Below are positions 33,157 through 40,813 of a stretch of 64,000 nt of DNA, one piece after another. The notes under the pieces are model-generated. The model saw nothing but the letters and a program-made list of their open reading frames with translations. It searched no databases and was not told the DNA's origin. Origin of the DNA: Lewinella sp. 4G2. Its GTDB lineage: Bacteria > Bacteroidota > Bacteroidia > Chitinophagales > Saprospiraceae. The stretch spans positions 1,736,001 through 1,800,000 of the forward strand of contig NZ_LVWJ02000014.1 of NCBI RefSeq assembly GCF_001625015.1, read 5' to 3'. How positions within the stretch are numbered: position 1 is the stretch's first letter; each line of letters begins with the position of its first letter. Both the position numbers and the translations under genes were made by a program.

Positions 33157-36100
33157 CTAAAAAACCACCACCCGCCGAGTCTCCCCACCAGCCCTAAGCA
33201 AATAAACCCCCGTAGCTCGCTCCCGTAGATCCAACGTACCCCCGTCAGGAAGTAAGGTGCCAGATTCTAAAAGTTGGCCGGTCGCCGTCATCAGTTGGTA
33301 GGGGACGGTCGTCTCCACCTCGCCGAAGCGGTAATTGAACAAACCATTAGAGGGGTTCGGGAATACCGCCAGGGAAGCGGCGGCGCCTTCGCCGTAGCGG
33401 GCGGCTTCGATGGGGCTGTAGCTGATCGTCCCGTCGAAGTCCACCTGCCGGAGGCGGTAGAGGTAGTCCGTATTGGGCAGGGCGGTCTCATCGCGGAAGG
33501 CGTACTCCCGGCCGGCGGCGACAAAACCGATTGCTTGCCACTCCTCCCCGGCACCCGCGGCAGCGCCCCGTCGTTCGATGTAAAAGCCTTCGTTGTCCAC
33601 TTCATCTTCAGTAGCCCAGGCTAACTCGATGGCCTTCGTCGTGCCCCGGGCGGTAAACTCGAGGAAGGTGACCGGCAGGGCCGAAGCGCGGCAGATCTTG
33701 AGTTGGAAGCTGTTCAGATTGCCGGCCGGGGAGCTCCCCACGCCTCCATCGCTGAAGAAGTTATCCGTCACGGTCAGGCGCCAGGTGCCGCTGGCTTCGG
33801 TACCGTCGAACAGGGAGAGGGCGTTGCGGGGGCGGTAGAAGAGACCGTTGGTGCGCCCGGCGCGGGAGCAGTCGATGTTGACCGACGCGGCCTCATCGTC
33901 AAAACTGAGGTCGAAGCCATTGCGCGAGCCACAATCCCGATCGAAGAGAATCAGGGAATCACCGGATGGCGCTTCGAGCAGGACCGTAAGGTTACTCGCC
34001 GTTTGGTTCGTAACGCTGAGGCGGAAGACGTCCACGTCAGCAATCTCACCGGCGGCGGAGGCGGGGACGAAGATCGTCTTGGTCGCATCGTACTGGCCCT
34101 GGGTAGCGAAGATCGGCACCTGGGTATTGTCGGAAGCAATGATGTCACAGGAGTTCGTGCGGAAACTGGACGTGGACCACGCCGAAGTGCCACACTCGCT
34201 GCCCTCGCGGATGCGCCAGTAATACTGGGTCTCGCCGTCCAGGTAAGCGGGCGGAGAGAAACGGGGCTCGGTGAGGTTGGACACGTCGTACACCAAATCC
34301 ATAAATTCAGGATCGGTGGCCAACTGCACCTGGAAGGTGACCCCGTTCTCACTCGAAGCAGTAAGTGCCGGGCGGATATCCGCGAAACCACCCACTGGGC
34401 TGATCAGGTCGGGCCCCGCGCCGCCATCACCACTAGTGCGGGTGACGCTGAGCGGAATCGTAATGGTGCCGTCCGCACTCGTGCCGGTAAGCGTAAAGTC
34501 AGTCTGGCCCAGGGGCAACAGGTCGGCGTTGTTGAGCAGCAGCTCCATCCGGCCACCGGGGCGGCTGGGGTTGACGGAGTAGCTCGGCGTAACGTCCGCC
34601 GGCAAACCGGTAATGGACCAAGTGATAGGCGCCTCCGCTCCCCCCGCCGAAGAGGTGAGGATGGAGTAGGGGGCGAAATCCCGCAGTAAAAAACAGTCGG
34701 CGTAATCCGGATTGGAGATGGCTGCTCCGTCAATCGCTGCGGCGGTAGTGGCACTGACGATCGTGAAATCTTGGGGGCTGACGTTGAAGAAAACATTATC
34801 CGCGCTGCGTACCATGATCCGCGCCTGACTGGAGAGGCCGGCGGGGATGGTGACTTCTTCAATTCCGTCGTTGGCCGTAGCGACGGCCAGCGCATCGAAG
34901 GTGACGCCACCATCTTTGGAGAGCAGAATATCCATCTCCTGGGAGTTGAAGGGTGCGGCGTCCGTGCCGGCAATGTCCCACTGCACCTGGGCCACCTGAC
35001 CCTCACTGAGTTGGTTGCCATCGGCCGGGTCGGTGATCACGAAGGGATCGGTGGAAGCATCTACGGTGAGGCGGACGTCGTCCTCCGAAGCACAACCGTA
35101 ACTGGCGTTGTAGTTGATGACGGTGCCGCGGAAGTTGAGCGTGCGGTCCACCTCGGGCAGCACCTCCCACTCCTGGTCCTCACCCGCAATGGTGGCGGAG
35201 AGCACGGGGAAGAAGCGCTCCGGGCTATCCGAAGGGTTGAAGCCCCGGAAGAGGGGGCCGCGCTCGTTGGTGGAGGCCGGCGGCATTTCCTCGGCGGGGT
35301 CCGAGTCATTCTGCTCCCAATTGTAGGAAAGGGTGCCGTCGCCGGTAGCGTCGGCCTTCAGTACGAAGGGCGTGCCGGCGGGGATGGTCTCGTCCGTCTG
35401 CGGCGTCACGCTGGCGTTGCTGAGGGTAGTATTGATGATGGTACCACAACCGGCGCCGCCACCCAACTCGGAGAAGGTAGTCATCTGCTCGATGCTGCGG
35501 CCATGGAAGAAGTCGTCGCTGTTATCCTGGACGTTGGGTGAGCAGATACCGGCGTAACCCATGATGGAGTGGCCGGAACCCGGCTCGGTACTGCCCGACT
35601 CATCCCGGTTACAGGCGTTGTTCTGGGTGTGGCGGCCGTTGAAGTTGTGGCCCATTTCGTGGGCGACGTAATCGATGTCGAAAATGTCCGCCTCCGGCGT
35701 TTCGTGGGAGGAAGCGCCCTGGGCCCGGCTGTTGACGGAGCAAGGAGCCTCGAATTGGCCAATACCATTATTTGGCCCCTGGGTAATGGAATGGCCGTAG
35801 TCGTAGTTGTCTAAACCAATGATATCAGTCGTGAAGCTGGTGTTCTCGTTGAACATGGTGCCCACGTCGTTACTGGAGAAGGGAGCGCTACCTGACCCGT
35901 AGCCATAGAGTTGGTCGTTGTCCGCCACCAACTGGAAACGCACGGAGATCTCTCGGCTGTACACTTGGTTCACGCGGTTAACGGTGGTCACGACTGCGGA
36001 CTGTACCAAGCCGGATTGCGCCGCGGAACTCGCCCCGTGGTAGGTGCTGTAGCTGCTCGTGGCCGTCATCGTGAAGCGGTACTCGCGGAGTTCGCAACCG

Positions 36101-36702
36101 CCTACCTTTTCTACGGTGTGATCGTGGTCTTCGTTAAGCCCGCTCGGAGCCTGGTCGGCCGTGGTCTGGCAGGTCCATTGCTCGATCTGGTCGGCGTTGA
36201 AGTCTTTTTTACGGTAAGCCTGGTAGTGGTCGGTATCCCCCCGGAATACGGGATCGATGAATACCGTCTCGTGCCCGCCACCCTTGATGGAAGCGTGGAA
36301 TCCGCGCTCGGTCCAGTCCAGGAAAATACCGTGGGTAGGGTCCGCTTCGTCTACGCCGTAGAAGGTGCGGATGTTGGGGTAACGCGCCATCCCGGCTGGC
36401 TCGGAGATGTTGTAGCTGACGATCCGGAAGTTGGCCGTCCGCCCGTCGGGCAAACGCAGGCCGAGAATGGTCTCACTACCCTCGGCGGCCACCTTGCGCT
36501 CGTGGGGCGCGGTAAAGAGGAAGTCCTTAAGGGCCTGTCCGTCCACCGAAAAGGTCGTTGCCCGCGCGGGGTTGATCCGGCGGTCACCGTCGATGGCGGA
36601 AACGTCCGCATCCAGCCACTGGCCGGGTTGAAAAAGCTGGCGCTGAGCGTGGCCCGCGGTACAGACAAGACAAAGCAGTAATAGGGTAGAGAGATAGCGC
36701 AT
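33157..36702 (-). CDS. Secreted reprolysin-like zinc metalloprotease with P-domain and type IX sorting domain
   Basis: This 1181-residue extracellular protease starts with a signal peptide (MRYLSTLLLLCLVCTAGHAQ). A propeptide region precedes the metzincin zinc site H348EMGHNFNGRH358, so three His bind zinc and Glu349 is catalytic. Two or more Ig/fibronectin-like modules follow (~440-900). A proprotein-convertase P-domain comes next (~905-1050, with ATKTIFVPASAAG and GTWRLTVTD), then a T9SS type A sorting domain at the end (VFPNPSNGLFNYRF, ATGVYLLRAGG). It is predicted to degrade external protein after export by the type IX system. Nothing is truncated. The flanking spacers are repeat-rich. 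Confidence 0.88.
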   Translation of the reverse strand: MRYLSTLLLLCLVCTAGHAQRQLFQPGQWLDADVSAIDGDRRINPARATTFSVDGQALKDFLFTAPHERKVAAEGSETILGLRLPDGRTANFRIVSYNISEPAGMARYPNIRTFYGVDEADPTHGIFLDWTERGFHASIKGGGHETVFIDPVFRGDTDHYQAYRKKDFNADQIEQWTCQTTADQAPSGLNEDHDHTVEKVGGCELREYRFTMTATSSYSTYHGASSAAQSGLVQSAVVTTVNRVNQVYSREISVRFQLVADNDQLYGYGSGSAPFSSNDVGTMFNENTSFTTDIIGLDNYDYGHSITQGPNNGIGQFEAPCSVNSRAQGASSHETPEADIFDIDYVAHEMGHNFNGRHTQNNACNRDESGSTEPGSGHSIMGYAGICSPNVQDNSDDFFHGRSIEQMTTFSELGGGAGCGTIINTTLSNASVTPQTDETIPAGTPFVLKADATGDGTLSYNWEQNDSDPAEEMPPASTNERGPLFRGFNPSDSPERFFPVLSATIAGEDQEWEVLPEVDRTLNFRGTVINYNASYGCASEDDVRLTVDASTDPFVITDPADGNQLSEGQVAQVQWDIAGTDAAPFNSQEMDILLSKDGGVTFDALAVATANDGIEEVTIPAGLSSQARIMVRSADNVFFNVSPQDFTIVSATTAAAIDGAAISNPDYADCFLLRDFAPYSILTSSAGGAEAPITWSITGLPADVTPSYSVNPSRPGGRMELLLNNADLLPLGQTDFTLTGTSADGTITIPLSVTRTSGDGGAGPDLISPVGGFADIRPALTASSENGVTFQVQLATDPEFMDLVYDVSNLTEPRFSPPAYLDGETQYYWRIREGSECGTSAWSTSSFRTNSCDIIASDNTQVPIFATQGQYDATKTIFVPASAAGEIADVDVFRLSVTNQTASNLTVLLEAPSGDSLILFDRDCGSRNGFDLSFDDEAASVNIDCSRAGRTNGLFYRPRNALSLFDGTEASGTWRLTVTDNFFSDGGVGSSPAGNLNSFQLKICRASALPVTFLEFTARGTTKAIELAWATEDEVDNEGFYIERRGAAAGAGEEWQAIGFVAAGREYAFRDETALPNTDYLYRLRQVDFDGTISYSPIEAARYGEGAAASLAVFPNPSNGLFNYRFGEVETTVPYQLMTATGQLLESGTLLPDGGTLDLRERATGVYLLRAGGETRRVVVF

Positions 36703-36894
36703 GGGTGAAGTGATTGTAGGTGTAAGCTCCTGTCAACAGTACCATTCCGAGTGCAAACGGAAACGCAACGTTACCAGAAGAATGAAAGAGCGAATTAGGT
36801 TGGGGCCGGTAAATGCCGGACGTACTACAATAAAGTAAAGGGACGCTGCCCAAAGAACGCGCCGTGAGGCATATGTCCGTTTCGGGACAAAAAA

Positions 36895-37488
36895 CTATTG
36901 CCGGACTTCCGGTAGCGCATCCAACACCGCCGGGTCGTAGGTGAAGCTGTTTTCCGGTACGAGGCCTTTGATCCCGTCGAAGTGGCGGTAGATAAAGTCA
37001 AAATCCTCACGAATGTTGCCGGTAGGGTGGAAGGGCTTGGAAAACTCCAGCTTCCGGTTGCCAAAATCCCAGCGGGTAAGCACGATGGGCACCCCCGCTT
37101 CCAGGGCGATGAAGTAGAAACCAGTTTTGAATCGCTCCACTTTAGACCGCGTGCCCTCAATCGCAATGCACAGTCGGAATACCTTCTCCCGCTTAAAGAT
37201 CTCGGCGACGGATTGCACAAAATTCGTCCGCCGGCTCCGCACCACCGGTACACCTCCGAGGTAGCGAAGAATTGACCCCATTGGCCACTTAAACAGGCTC
37301 TCCTTGCCCACCCAGTGGATGTCGACTCCCAAGACGGGCCGCGAATAAATGCCGTAAGGGAAGTCCCGGTTCGAGGTGTGGGGCGCCACGGCGACGATGC
37401 AGTGGTCCGGCCAGTCGCCATTATTGTGGTCAACCACCTCCATATTATTGAGGCGCAACATCATCTTAGCAATCCAACGGGGCAGCAT
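36895..37488 (-). CDS. PlsC-like 1-acyl-glycerol-3-phosphate acyltransferase family protein
   Basis: This 197-residue acyltransferase carries the catalytic HxxxxD box as APHTSNRD, followed by GKESLFKWPMG and the substrate loop AIEGTRSK. Such small Bacteroidota proteins transfer acyl chains to lysophosphatidate or a related acceptor at the inner membrane. The ATG at 37488 (MLPRWIAKMMLRL) gives a normal length. Longer frames run through an upstream CTCCCCTCTCC-type spacer and were rejected. It lies between the protease and the asparaginase-like gene with its own spacer on each side. The exact acceptor is unknown. Confidence 0.75.
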   Translation of the reverse strand: MLPRWIAKMMLRLNNMEVVDHNNGDWPDHCIVAVAPHTSNRDFPYGIYSRPVLGVDIHWVGKESLFKWPMGSILRYLGGVPVVRSRRTNFVQSVAEIFKREKVFRLCIAIEGTRSKVERFKTGFYFIALEAGVPIVLTRWDFGNRKLEFSKPFHPTGNIREDFDFIYRHFDGIKGLVPENSFTYDPAVLDALPEVRQ

Positions 37489-37717
37489 GGTTAGGCAGTT
37501 AGTTCTTAAAGCAGTACTTCGCTTTAATCGGAACACTTTCCTGCTCCCCTCTCCTGTGGAGAGGGGCTGGGGGAGAGGGTTACAATCGCAAATCGAAACA
37601 TTATACAGAAATTTTAAGTAGCGTTCTACGGCGCTGCCGCAGGTGCCGGAGGAAGTAGGCAAGAAACAAGGGCCCACCATATACTTAATGGGCTAGAATA
37701 ATGGACGATGGAAGCCC

Positions 37718-38209
37718 CTACTTGATCGTTTCGAAATACCCCGTGGACCGGTTCTTCCGCACCTTGTCCCAATCCCAGTACCGGCCGTTCATCGCCACGT
37801 ATACGCCGGGCGGTAGCGATTGAACGAAAGCCAGTCCACTCCCCAAATTGAAGAACCCATCCGAAGAGGAGCCGAAGGCGTAAGGGATCATGGCGCCCGT
37901 AAGCACGATGGTTTTCCCCTCGATGTTGGCGTCGGCCAGGTAGGCGGCGGTTTGCTGCATGGTGTCCGTCCCGTGCGTGATGAGGATCTGATCCGTATCC
38001 ACGCCCCGGCAGTTGTGGGCGATGTTCTCCCGGTCGAGGTCTGTCAGGTCGAGGCTATCTACCATCATTAGCGTCCGGACGTTGAGGTCCAGCGTACACC
38101 GTCCCCGCTCCAGCATTTCGGGTAGGTTTGAATCCTGAAAATAAAGCTGGCCGGAGACGAAGTTGTACTCCTTATCAAAAGTGCCACCGGTGACGAAGAT
38201 CTGGATCAA
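37718..38209 (-). CDS. Single-domain asparaginase-like protein
   Basis: This 163-residue protein matches only the N-terminal catalytic domain of type I/II L-asparaginases. It has the TGGTFDK loop with the nucleophile Thr near residue 10 and the HGTDTM motif that holds the second catalytic Thr-Asp pair. The C-terminal domain of full asparaginases (~330 residues) is absent, but the frame is clean and the end (GYFETIK) looks natural. Stand-alone versions of this domain are common in environmental bacteria. It might hydrolyse asparagine or a modified amide, but activity without the second domain is uncertain. Confidence 0.7.
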   Translation of the reverse strand: MIQIFVTGGTFDKEYNFVSGQLYFQDSNLPEMLERGRCTLDLNVRTLMMVDSLDLTDLDRENIAHNCRGVDTDQILITHGTDTMQQTAAYLADANIEGKTIVLTGAMIPYAFGSSSDGFFNLGSGLAFVQSLPPGVYVAMNGRYWDWDKVRKNRSTGYFETIK

Positions 38210-38233
38210 GGCTAGGGGAGGGTTGGGTTGGGG

Positions 38234-38241
38234 CGAAGGTA
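38234..38241 (-). promoter_or_regulatory. Candidate -7 box (TACCTTCG) for the asparaginase-like gene
   Basis: The minus strand reads TACCTTCG, one base from TAnnTTTG, 25 bp before the start codon. The same word at similar distance precedes uppS (48712-48719) and the LamG protein (61095-61102). Confidence 0.4.
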
Positions 38242-38249
38242 AGACGTGA

Positions 38250-38750
38250 AAGTCTGTAGTCTATAGTCTTCCGTCTGTAGTCATGAGGTTCTCCAGGCGG
38301 TTCCAGATCCAAGCGCAGCGCAATCTGGAATTCCTGGAGCGGCCGGGTTTTAGGAGTCTATAGTCTGTAGTCTGAAGTCATGATTTTCCAGAAGCGTTCG
38401 GCTTGAATAGAAATTCCTGCAGCTAACCAGACGCTCGCAGGAGCTCAACTCTTGCTGCGCGCGAGTTGACCACGCTACGAGGTCCCTAAAAGGAACTATC
38501 CTAATGATTAACTACTAAGATCCAAGGTCCTCGTGGCGTCCGACGCAGGAGGTCCCGCGAGCGTCCGGCTTTAGGTAGTCTATAGTCTTCAGTCTGTAGT
38601 CTACAGACTAATTACTCCGCAAAACATTAAGGCCACATGAAGAGCCGAGAGAGACCAAACAAATAAACACTACCTTAAAGACCACCAACTACAGACTCTA
38701 GCCTGCGAACTGTAGATTACAGACTACAGACTACAGACTCTAGACTAACA
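38250..38750. repeat. Dense cluster of four dispersed repeat families
   Basis: This 500-bp spacer consists almost wholly of repeats. ACTACAGACTA-type arrays lie at about 38251-38282, 38354-38382, 38576-38611 and 38686-38748. An inverted copy of the CGGCCGCTCC hairpin repeat lies at 38283-38347, and the third 142-bp element at 38427-38568. No gene is seen. The last array ends two bases before the ATG at 38751. Confidence 0.8.
38427..38568. repeat. 142-bp element with terminal inverted repeats, copy 3
   Basis: The left end is CCAGACGCTCGC (one mismatch) and the right end GCGAGCGTCCGG. The internal sequence closely follows the copies at 30709-30850 and 30898-31040, including the GAGGTCC...GGTCCTCGTGG inner arms. 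Confidence 0.85.
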
Positions 38751-39116
38751 ATGCTCCACCTACCCTCCCTCTACGTTCAACAAACCGCCAATGGCCGGGG
38801 GGTATTCACTTCCGCCGCCATCCCGGCCGGGGGGATCATCGAGCTATCACCCGTCATCATCGTTTCGGCGGCAGATCGGGAAAAGATCCACCACACCGTC
38901 CTGCACGATTACTATTTTCAGTGGGACGGCGACCGGGCGGCCATCGCGCTGGGCCTCGGCTCCCTCTACAACCACAGTGAACGGGCCAATGCGGAATTCG
39001 AAATGGACTACGCCGGTGGGCAGATCCGTTTTACGGCCGTCCGTGACATCCGGGAAGGAGAGGAAGTAACCACGGACTACCGCGTGGGCGATCCGGAAAT
39101 GACGCTGTGGTTTTGA
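38751..39116 (+). CDS. Small SET-domain lysine methyltransferase-like protein
   Basis: This 121-residue protein is a nearly bare SET domain. It has GRGVFTSAAIPAGGIIE at the front, LGLGSLYNHSERANAE (the RFxNHSxxPN-like AdoMet and substrate site) in the middle, and IREGEEVTTDYR near the end, whose Tyr is the expected catalytic residue. There is no post-SET cysteine cluster. SET domains methylate protein lysines using AdoMet. Bacterial stand-alone ones are known, but their targets mostly are not. The gene starts two bases after an ACTACAGACTA array. Confidence 0.8.
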   Translation: MLHLPSLYVQQTANGRGVFTSAAIPAGGIIELSPVIIVSAADREKIHHTVLHDYYFQWDGDRAAIALGLGSLYNHSERANAEFEMDYAGGQIRFTAVRDIREGEEVTTDYRVGDPEMTLWF

Positions 39117-39167
39117 ACCCGAAGGGCATCAAATAAAGCGATGGGTAAATTTCGCCAGGGTACGTAT

Positions 39168-39175
39168 TACCTTTG
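39168..39175 (+). promoter_or_regulatory. Candidate -7 box for the zinc-ribbon membrane protein
   Basis: TACCTTTG fits TAnnTTTG exactly and lies 45 bp before the ATG at 39220. A TTTCG at 39148-39152 is a weak -33 candidate with somewhat short spacing. Confidence 0.4.
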
Positions 39176-39219
39176 TTATGGAATTTGAACCCCATTTCTA
39201 CCCTTAATACCACCTGTTT

Positions 39220-39975
39220 ATGCTGATTTACGGATCACGCGCGCGCCACGGCGAGACCTTTAAACTCAAAGAACTACCCTGCGCCCACTGCGAGCAAACG
39301 GAAAGCCAGACCATGTCTTTCTTCACCCGCTACGGTTACCTGTACTGGATTCCCTTCATCCCGCTTGACAAAGTCTCCGTCACGGAATGCGACCACTGCA
39401 AGCGTACCTCCGGTGAGGAGGACTACACCAATACGCTCCACTCCATCAAGAACGAGTTGGCGCCGCGCGTCGAAAACCCGAAGTGGTACTGGGCCGGCAG
39501 CATCGCCGTGGTGGGGCTATTTGCCGTTTTCATGGCCATCGGCGCCTGGTCCAGCGCAGCGGATGCGGCCGACTACCGCAGTGGCCTCCTCAAAGCGGAC
39601 GTAGCGGAAATGACCAACACGCCCTCCCTGGAAGCCGATTCCGTTTCCTACTACATCGATCAGTTCATGACCGCGGTCATGCCCGCCGAAAATGGTCCGG
39701 ACGACTTCTACTACAAGACCAAGCACTACGGTAGCAACATCCTTGTCCTCATGAGCATCCCCGAACTGGGAGATTATGAAGATCGGGAAGAGATCATGCC
39801 CTCCATCGTCAACATCGTCGAATCCATCGAAGACACGGATGGCAAAAATATGTACTACGGCATCATGAACAACAGCGATCGCTTCATGCTCGTCAAGTCG
39901 CCACAGGACTCCTCCTACAGCAGTTTCGCCGATAAGGACCTGCTTTACCCCTTCTACGGGGAGCCGATGGAGTAA
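39220..39975 (+). CDS. Zinc-ribbon membrane protein of unknown function
   Basis: This 251-residue protein has two CxxC pairs (CAHC near residue 21 and CDHC near residue 58) that form a predicted zinc ribbon. The segment between them (FFTRYGYLYWIPFIPL) is typical of the zinc_ribbon_15-like family of bacterial membrane proteins. A transmembrane helix follows at ~residues 89-108 (WAGSIAVVGLFAVFMAIGAW). The remaining ~140 residues are acidic, soluble, and rich in Asp, Tyr and Met. Orientation and partner are unknown. A strong terminator follows. Confidence 0.65.
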   Translation: MLIYGSRARHGETFKLKELPCAHCEQTESQTMSFFTRYGYLYWIPFIPLDKVSVTECDHCKRTSGEEDYTNTLHSIKNELAPRVENPKWYWAGSIAVVGLFAVFMAIGAWSSAADAADYRSGLLKADVAEMTNTPSLEADSVSYYIDQFMTAVMPAENGPDDFYYKTKHYGSNILVLMSIPELGDYEDREEIMPSIVNIVESIEDTDGKNMYYGIMNNSDRFMLVKSPQDSSYSSFADKDLLYPFYGEPME

Positions 39976-39995
39976 AAACTCTCCACTCACATCAG

Positions 39996-40034
39996 ACGCG
40001 CAATCAGCTCACCGTAGCCGATTGCGCGTTTTTT
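39996..40034 (+). terminator. Rho-independent terminator after the zinc-ribbon gene
   Basis: ACGCGCAATC (39996-40005) pairs perfectly with GATTGCGCGT (40020-40029), followed by a T-run to 40034. Confidence 0.9.
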
Positions 40035-40134
40035 AATGTCCGGCCAAAATGCAAGGTCGATTTTGAAAGGAACTGCCATATTCCGCCATTCAGTTAGATG
40101 AATCGTAAAGTTGAGAACGATTTAATGAAAATAC

Positions 40135-40166
40135 TTGCACGTTTAGATTGAATCGTTGCATCTTTG
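40135..40166 (+). promoter_or_regulatory. Candidate promoter of the two tRNA-like genes
   Basis: A -33-like TTG at 40135-40137 and a -7-like CATCTTTGC at 40159-40167 are 21 bp apart, close to Bacteroidota spacing. The box differs from TAnnTTTGC at one base. Transcription would begin near 40173, about 100 bp before the first cloverleaf. Confidence 0.4.
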
Positions 40167-40275
40167 CTATTGCAAGGACGAAGCAACGGCTTCTCTTTTA
40201 TAGTTAAGAGTCTTTAGTCTACAGTCTATAGTATCTTCAACTACAGACTATAGACCACAGACTATAGACTAACAC

Positions 40276-40429
40276 TGTAGAGTGATGAAATTGGCAGCCA
40301 TGCCCGCTTGTCTCGCGGGTGGGGAACCCAGGATAAACCACGATCACGGCTCTAGCAGAGCTAGCTCTTCCGGAGCGATGACCGTTGGCTAACCGCCCCT
40401 TGTAGGTTCGACTCCTACCTCTACAGCCA
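40276..40429 (+). tRNA. tRNA-like gene, anticodon GUC, very long variable region (copy 1)
   Basis: A complete cloverleaf can be drawn. The acceptor stem is TGTAGAG/CTCTACA (7 bp, U1-A72), and the D arm is ATG/CAT with the GG-containing loop AAATTGGCAGC. The anticodon stem is CCCGC/GCGGG with loop TTGTCTC (anticodon GTC at 40310-40312). The T arm is GTAGG/CCTAC with loop TTCGACT. Discriminator G and encoded CCA (40427-40429) complete it. Anticodon GUC plus G73 suit aspartate, but the body resembles class II tRNAs and the variable region is about 80 nt. It can pair GGGG/CCCC at its base and form small internal hairpins. It shares GGATAAAC and TTGGCTAACC words with copy 2. It may be a real tRNA, a tRNA-like regulatory RNA, or a mimic of tRNA-Asp. 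Confidence 0.7.
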
Positions 40430-40439
40430 TTTACAGTTT

Positions 40440-40507
40440 CTAGTCTGTAGTCTACAGTCTATAGTGCACGCAGTACTCTAGACTACAGACTGAAGACTAC
40501 AGACTAA
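40440..40507. repeat. ACTACAGACTA array between the tRNA-like genes
   Basis: TAGTCTGTAGTCTACAGTC and its inverted form TAGACTACAGACTGAAGAC face each other. A similar array at about 40211-40272 precedes the first tRNA-like gene. Both arrays end AGACTAAC within five bases of a cloverleaf 5' end. Confidence 0.75.
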
Positions 40508-40510
40508 CTT

Positions 40511-40632
40511 TGTAGGGTGATGAAATTGGCAGCCATGCCCGCTTGTCTCGCGGGTGAGGGTTCGGGGATAAACCATCTATCTAATGTTTGGCTAACCCCC
40601 TCTTGAAGGTTCGACTCCTTCCCTTACAGCAA
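40511..40632 (+). tRNA. tRNA-like gene, anticodon GUC, long variable region (copy 2)
   Basis: The first ~45 bases are nearly identical to the gene at 40276, including the D arm and the anticodon arm (anticodon GTC at 40545-40547). The acceptor stem is TGTAGGG/CCTTACA with one G-U pair. The T arm is GAAGG/CCTTC around TTCGACT and the discriminator is G. The genomic 3' end reads CAA rather than CCA, so the tail would need repair by CCA-adding enzyme. The variable region is about 50 nt, with GGGG/CCCC and AAAC/GTTT stems around an AT-rich loop. An ACTACAGACTA array separates the two genes and a strong terminator follows this one. Confidence 0.7.
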
Positions 40633-40636
40633 ATTG

Positions 40637-40676
40637 AAAAGCCCCCAATCTTCTTCGGAAGAGCGGGGGCTTTTTT
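40637..40676 (+). terminator. Rho-independent terminator after the tRNA-like genes
   Basis: AAGCCCCC (40639-40646) pairs with GGGGGCTT (40665-40672) around a CTTC-TTCG-GAAG tip, followed by a T-run to 40676. It also serves as a barrier to the convergent thiolase gene. Confidence 0.9.
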
Positions 40677-40716
40677 CGTTTTCGCGGGCGCTGCCGCAGG
40701 TACAGGGATAGTATCA

Positions 40717-40813
40717 AGTTGCGAGTAATGAGTTGCAAGTAGCGCAACTCGACACTCGCAACTTGATACTTGCAACTTGATACTTGAAACTCGCCACTTG
40801 AAACTCGCAACTA
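40717..40813. repeat. GCAACTTGATACTTGCAAC array
   Basis: Short alternating units (AAGTTGCGAGT, then CGCAACTTGATACTTG) in both orientations fill the gap between an 18-mer (40686-40703) and the thiolase stop codon. A related array lies near 49512-49570. Confidence 0.65.

Noticed and set aside
40581-40810. Minus-strand frames of 64-72 residues over the second tRNA-like gene
   Set aside because: They overlap a well-formed cloverleaf and terminator and have no protein-like features.
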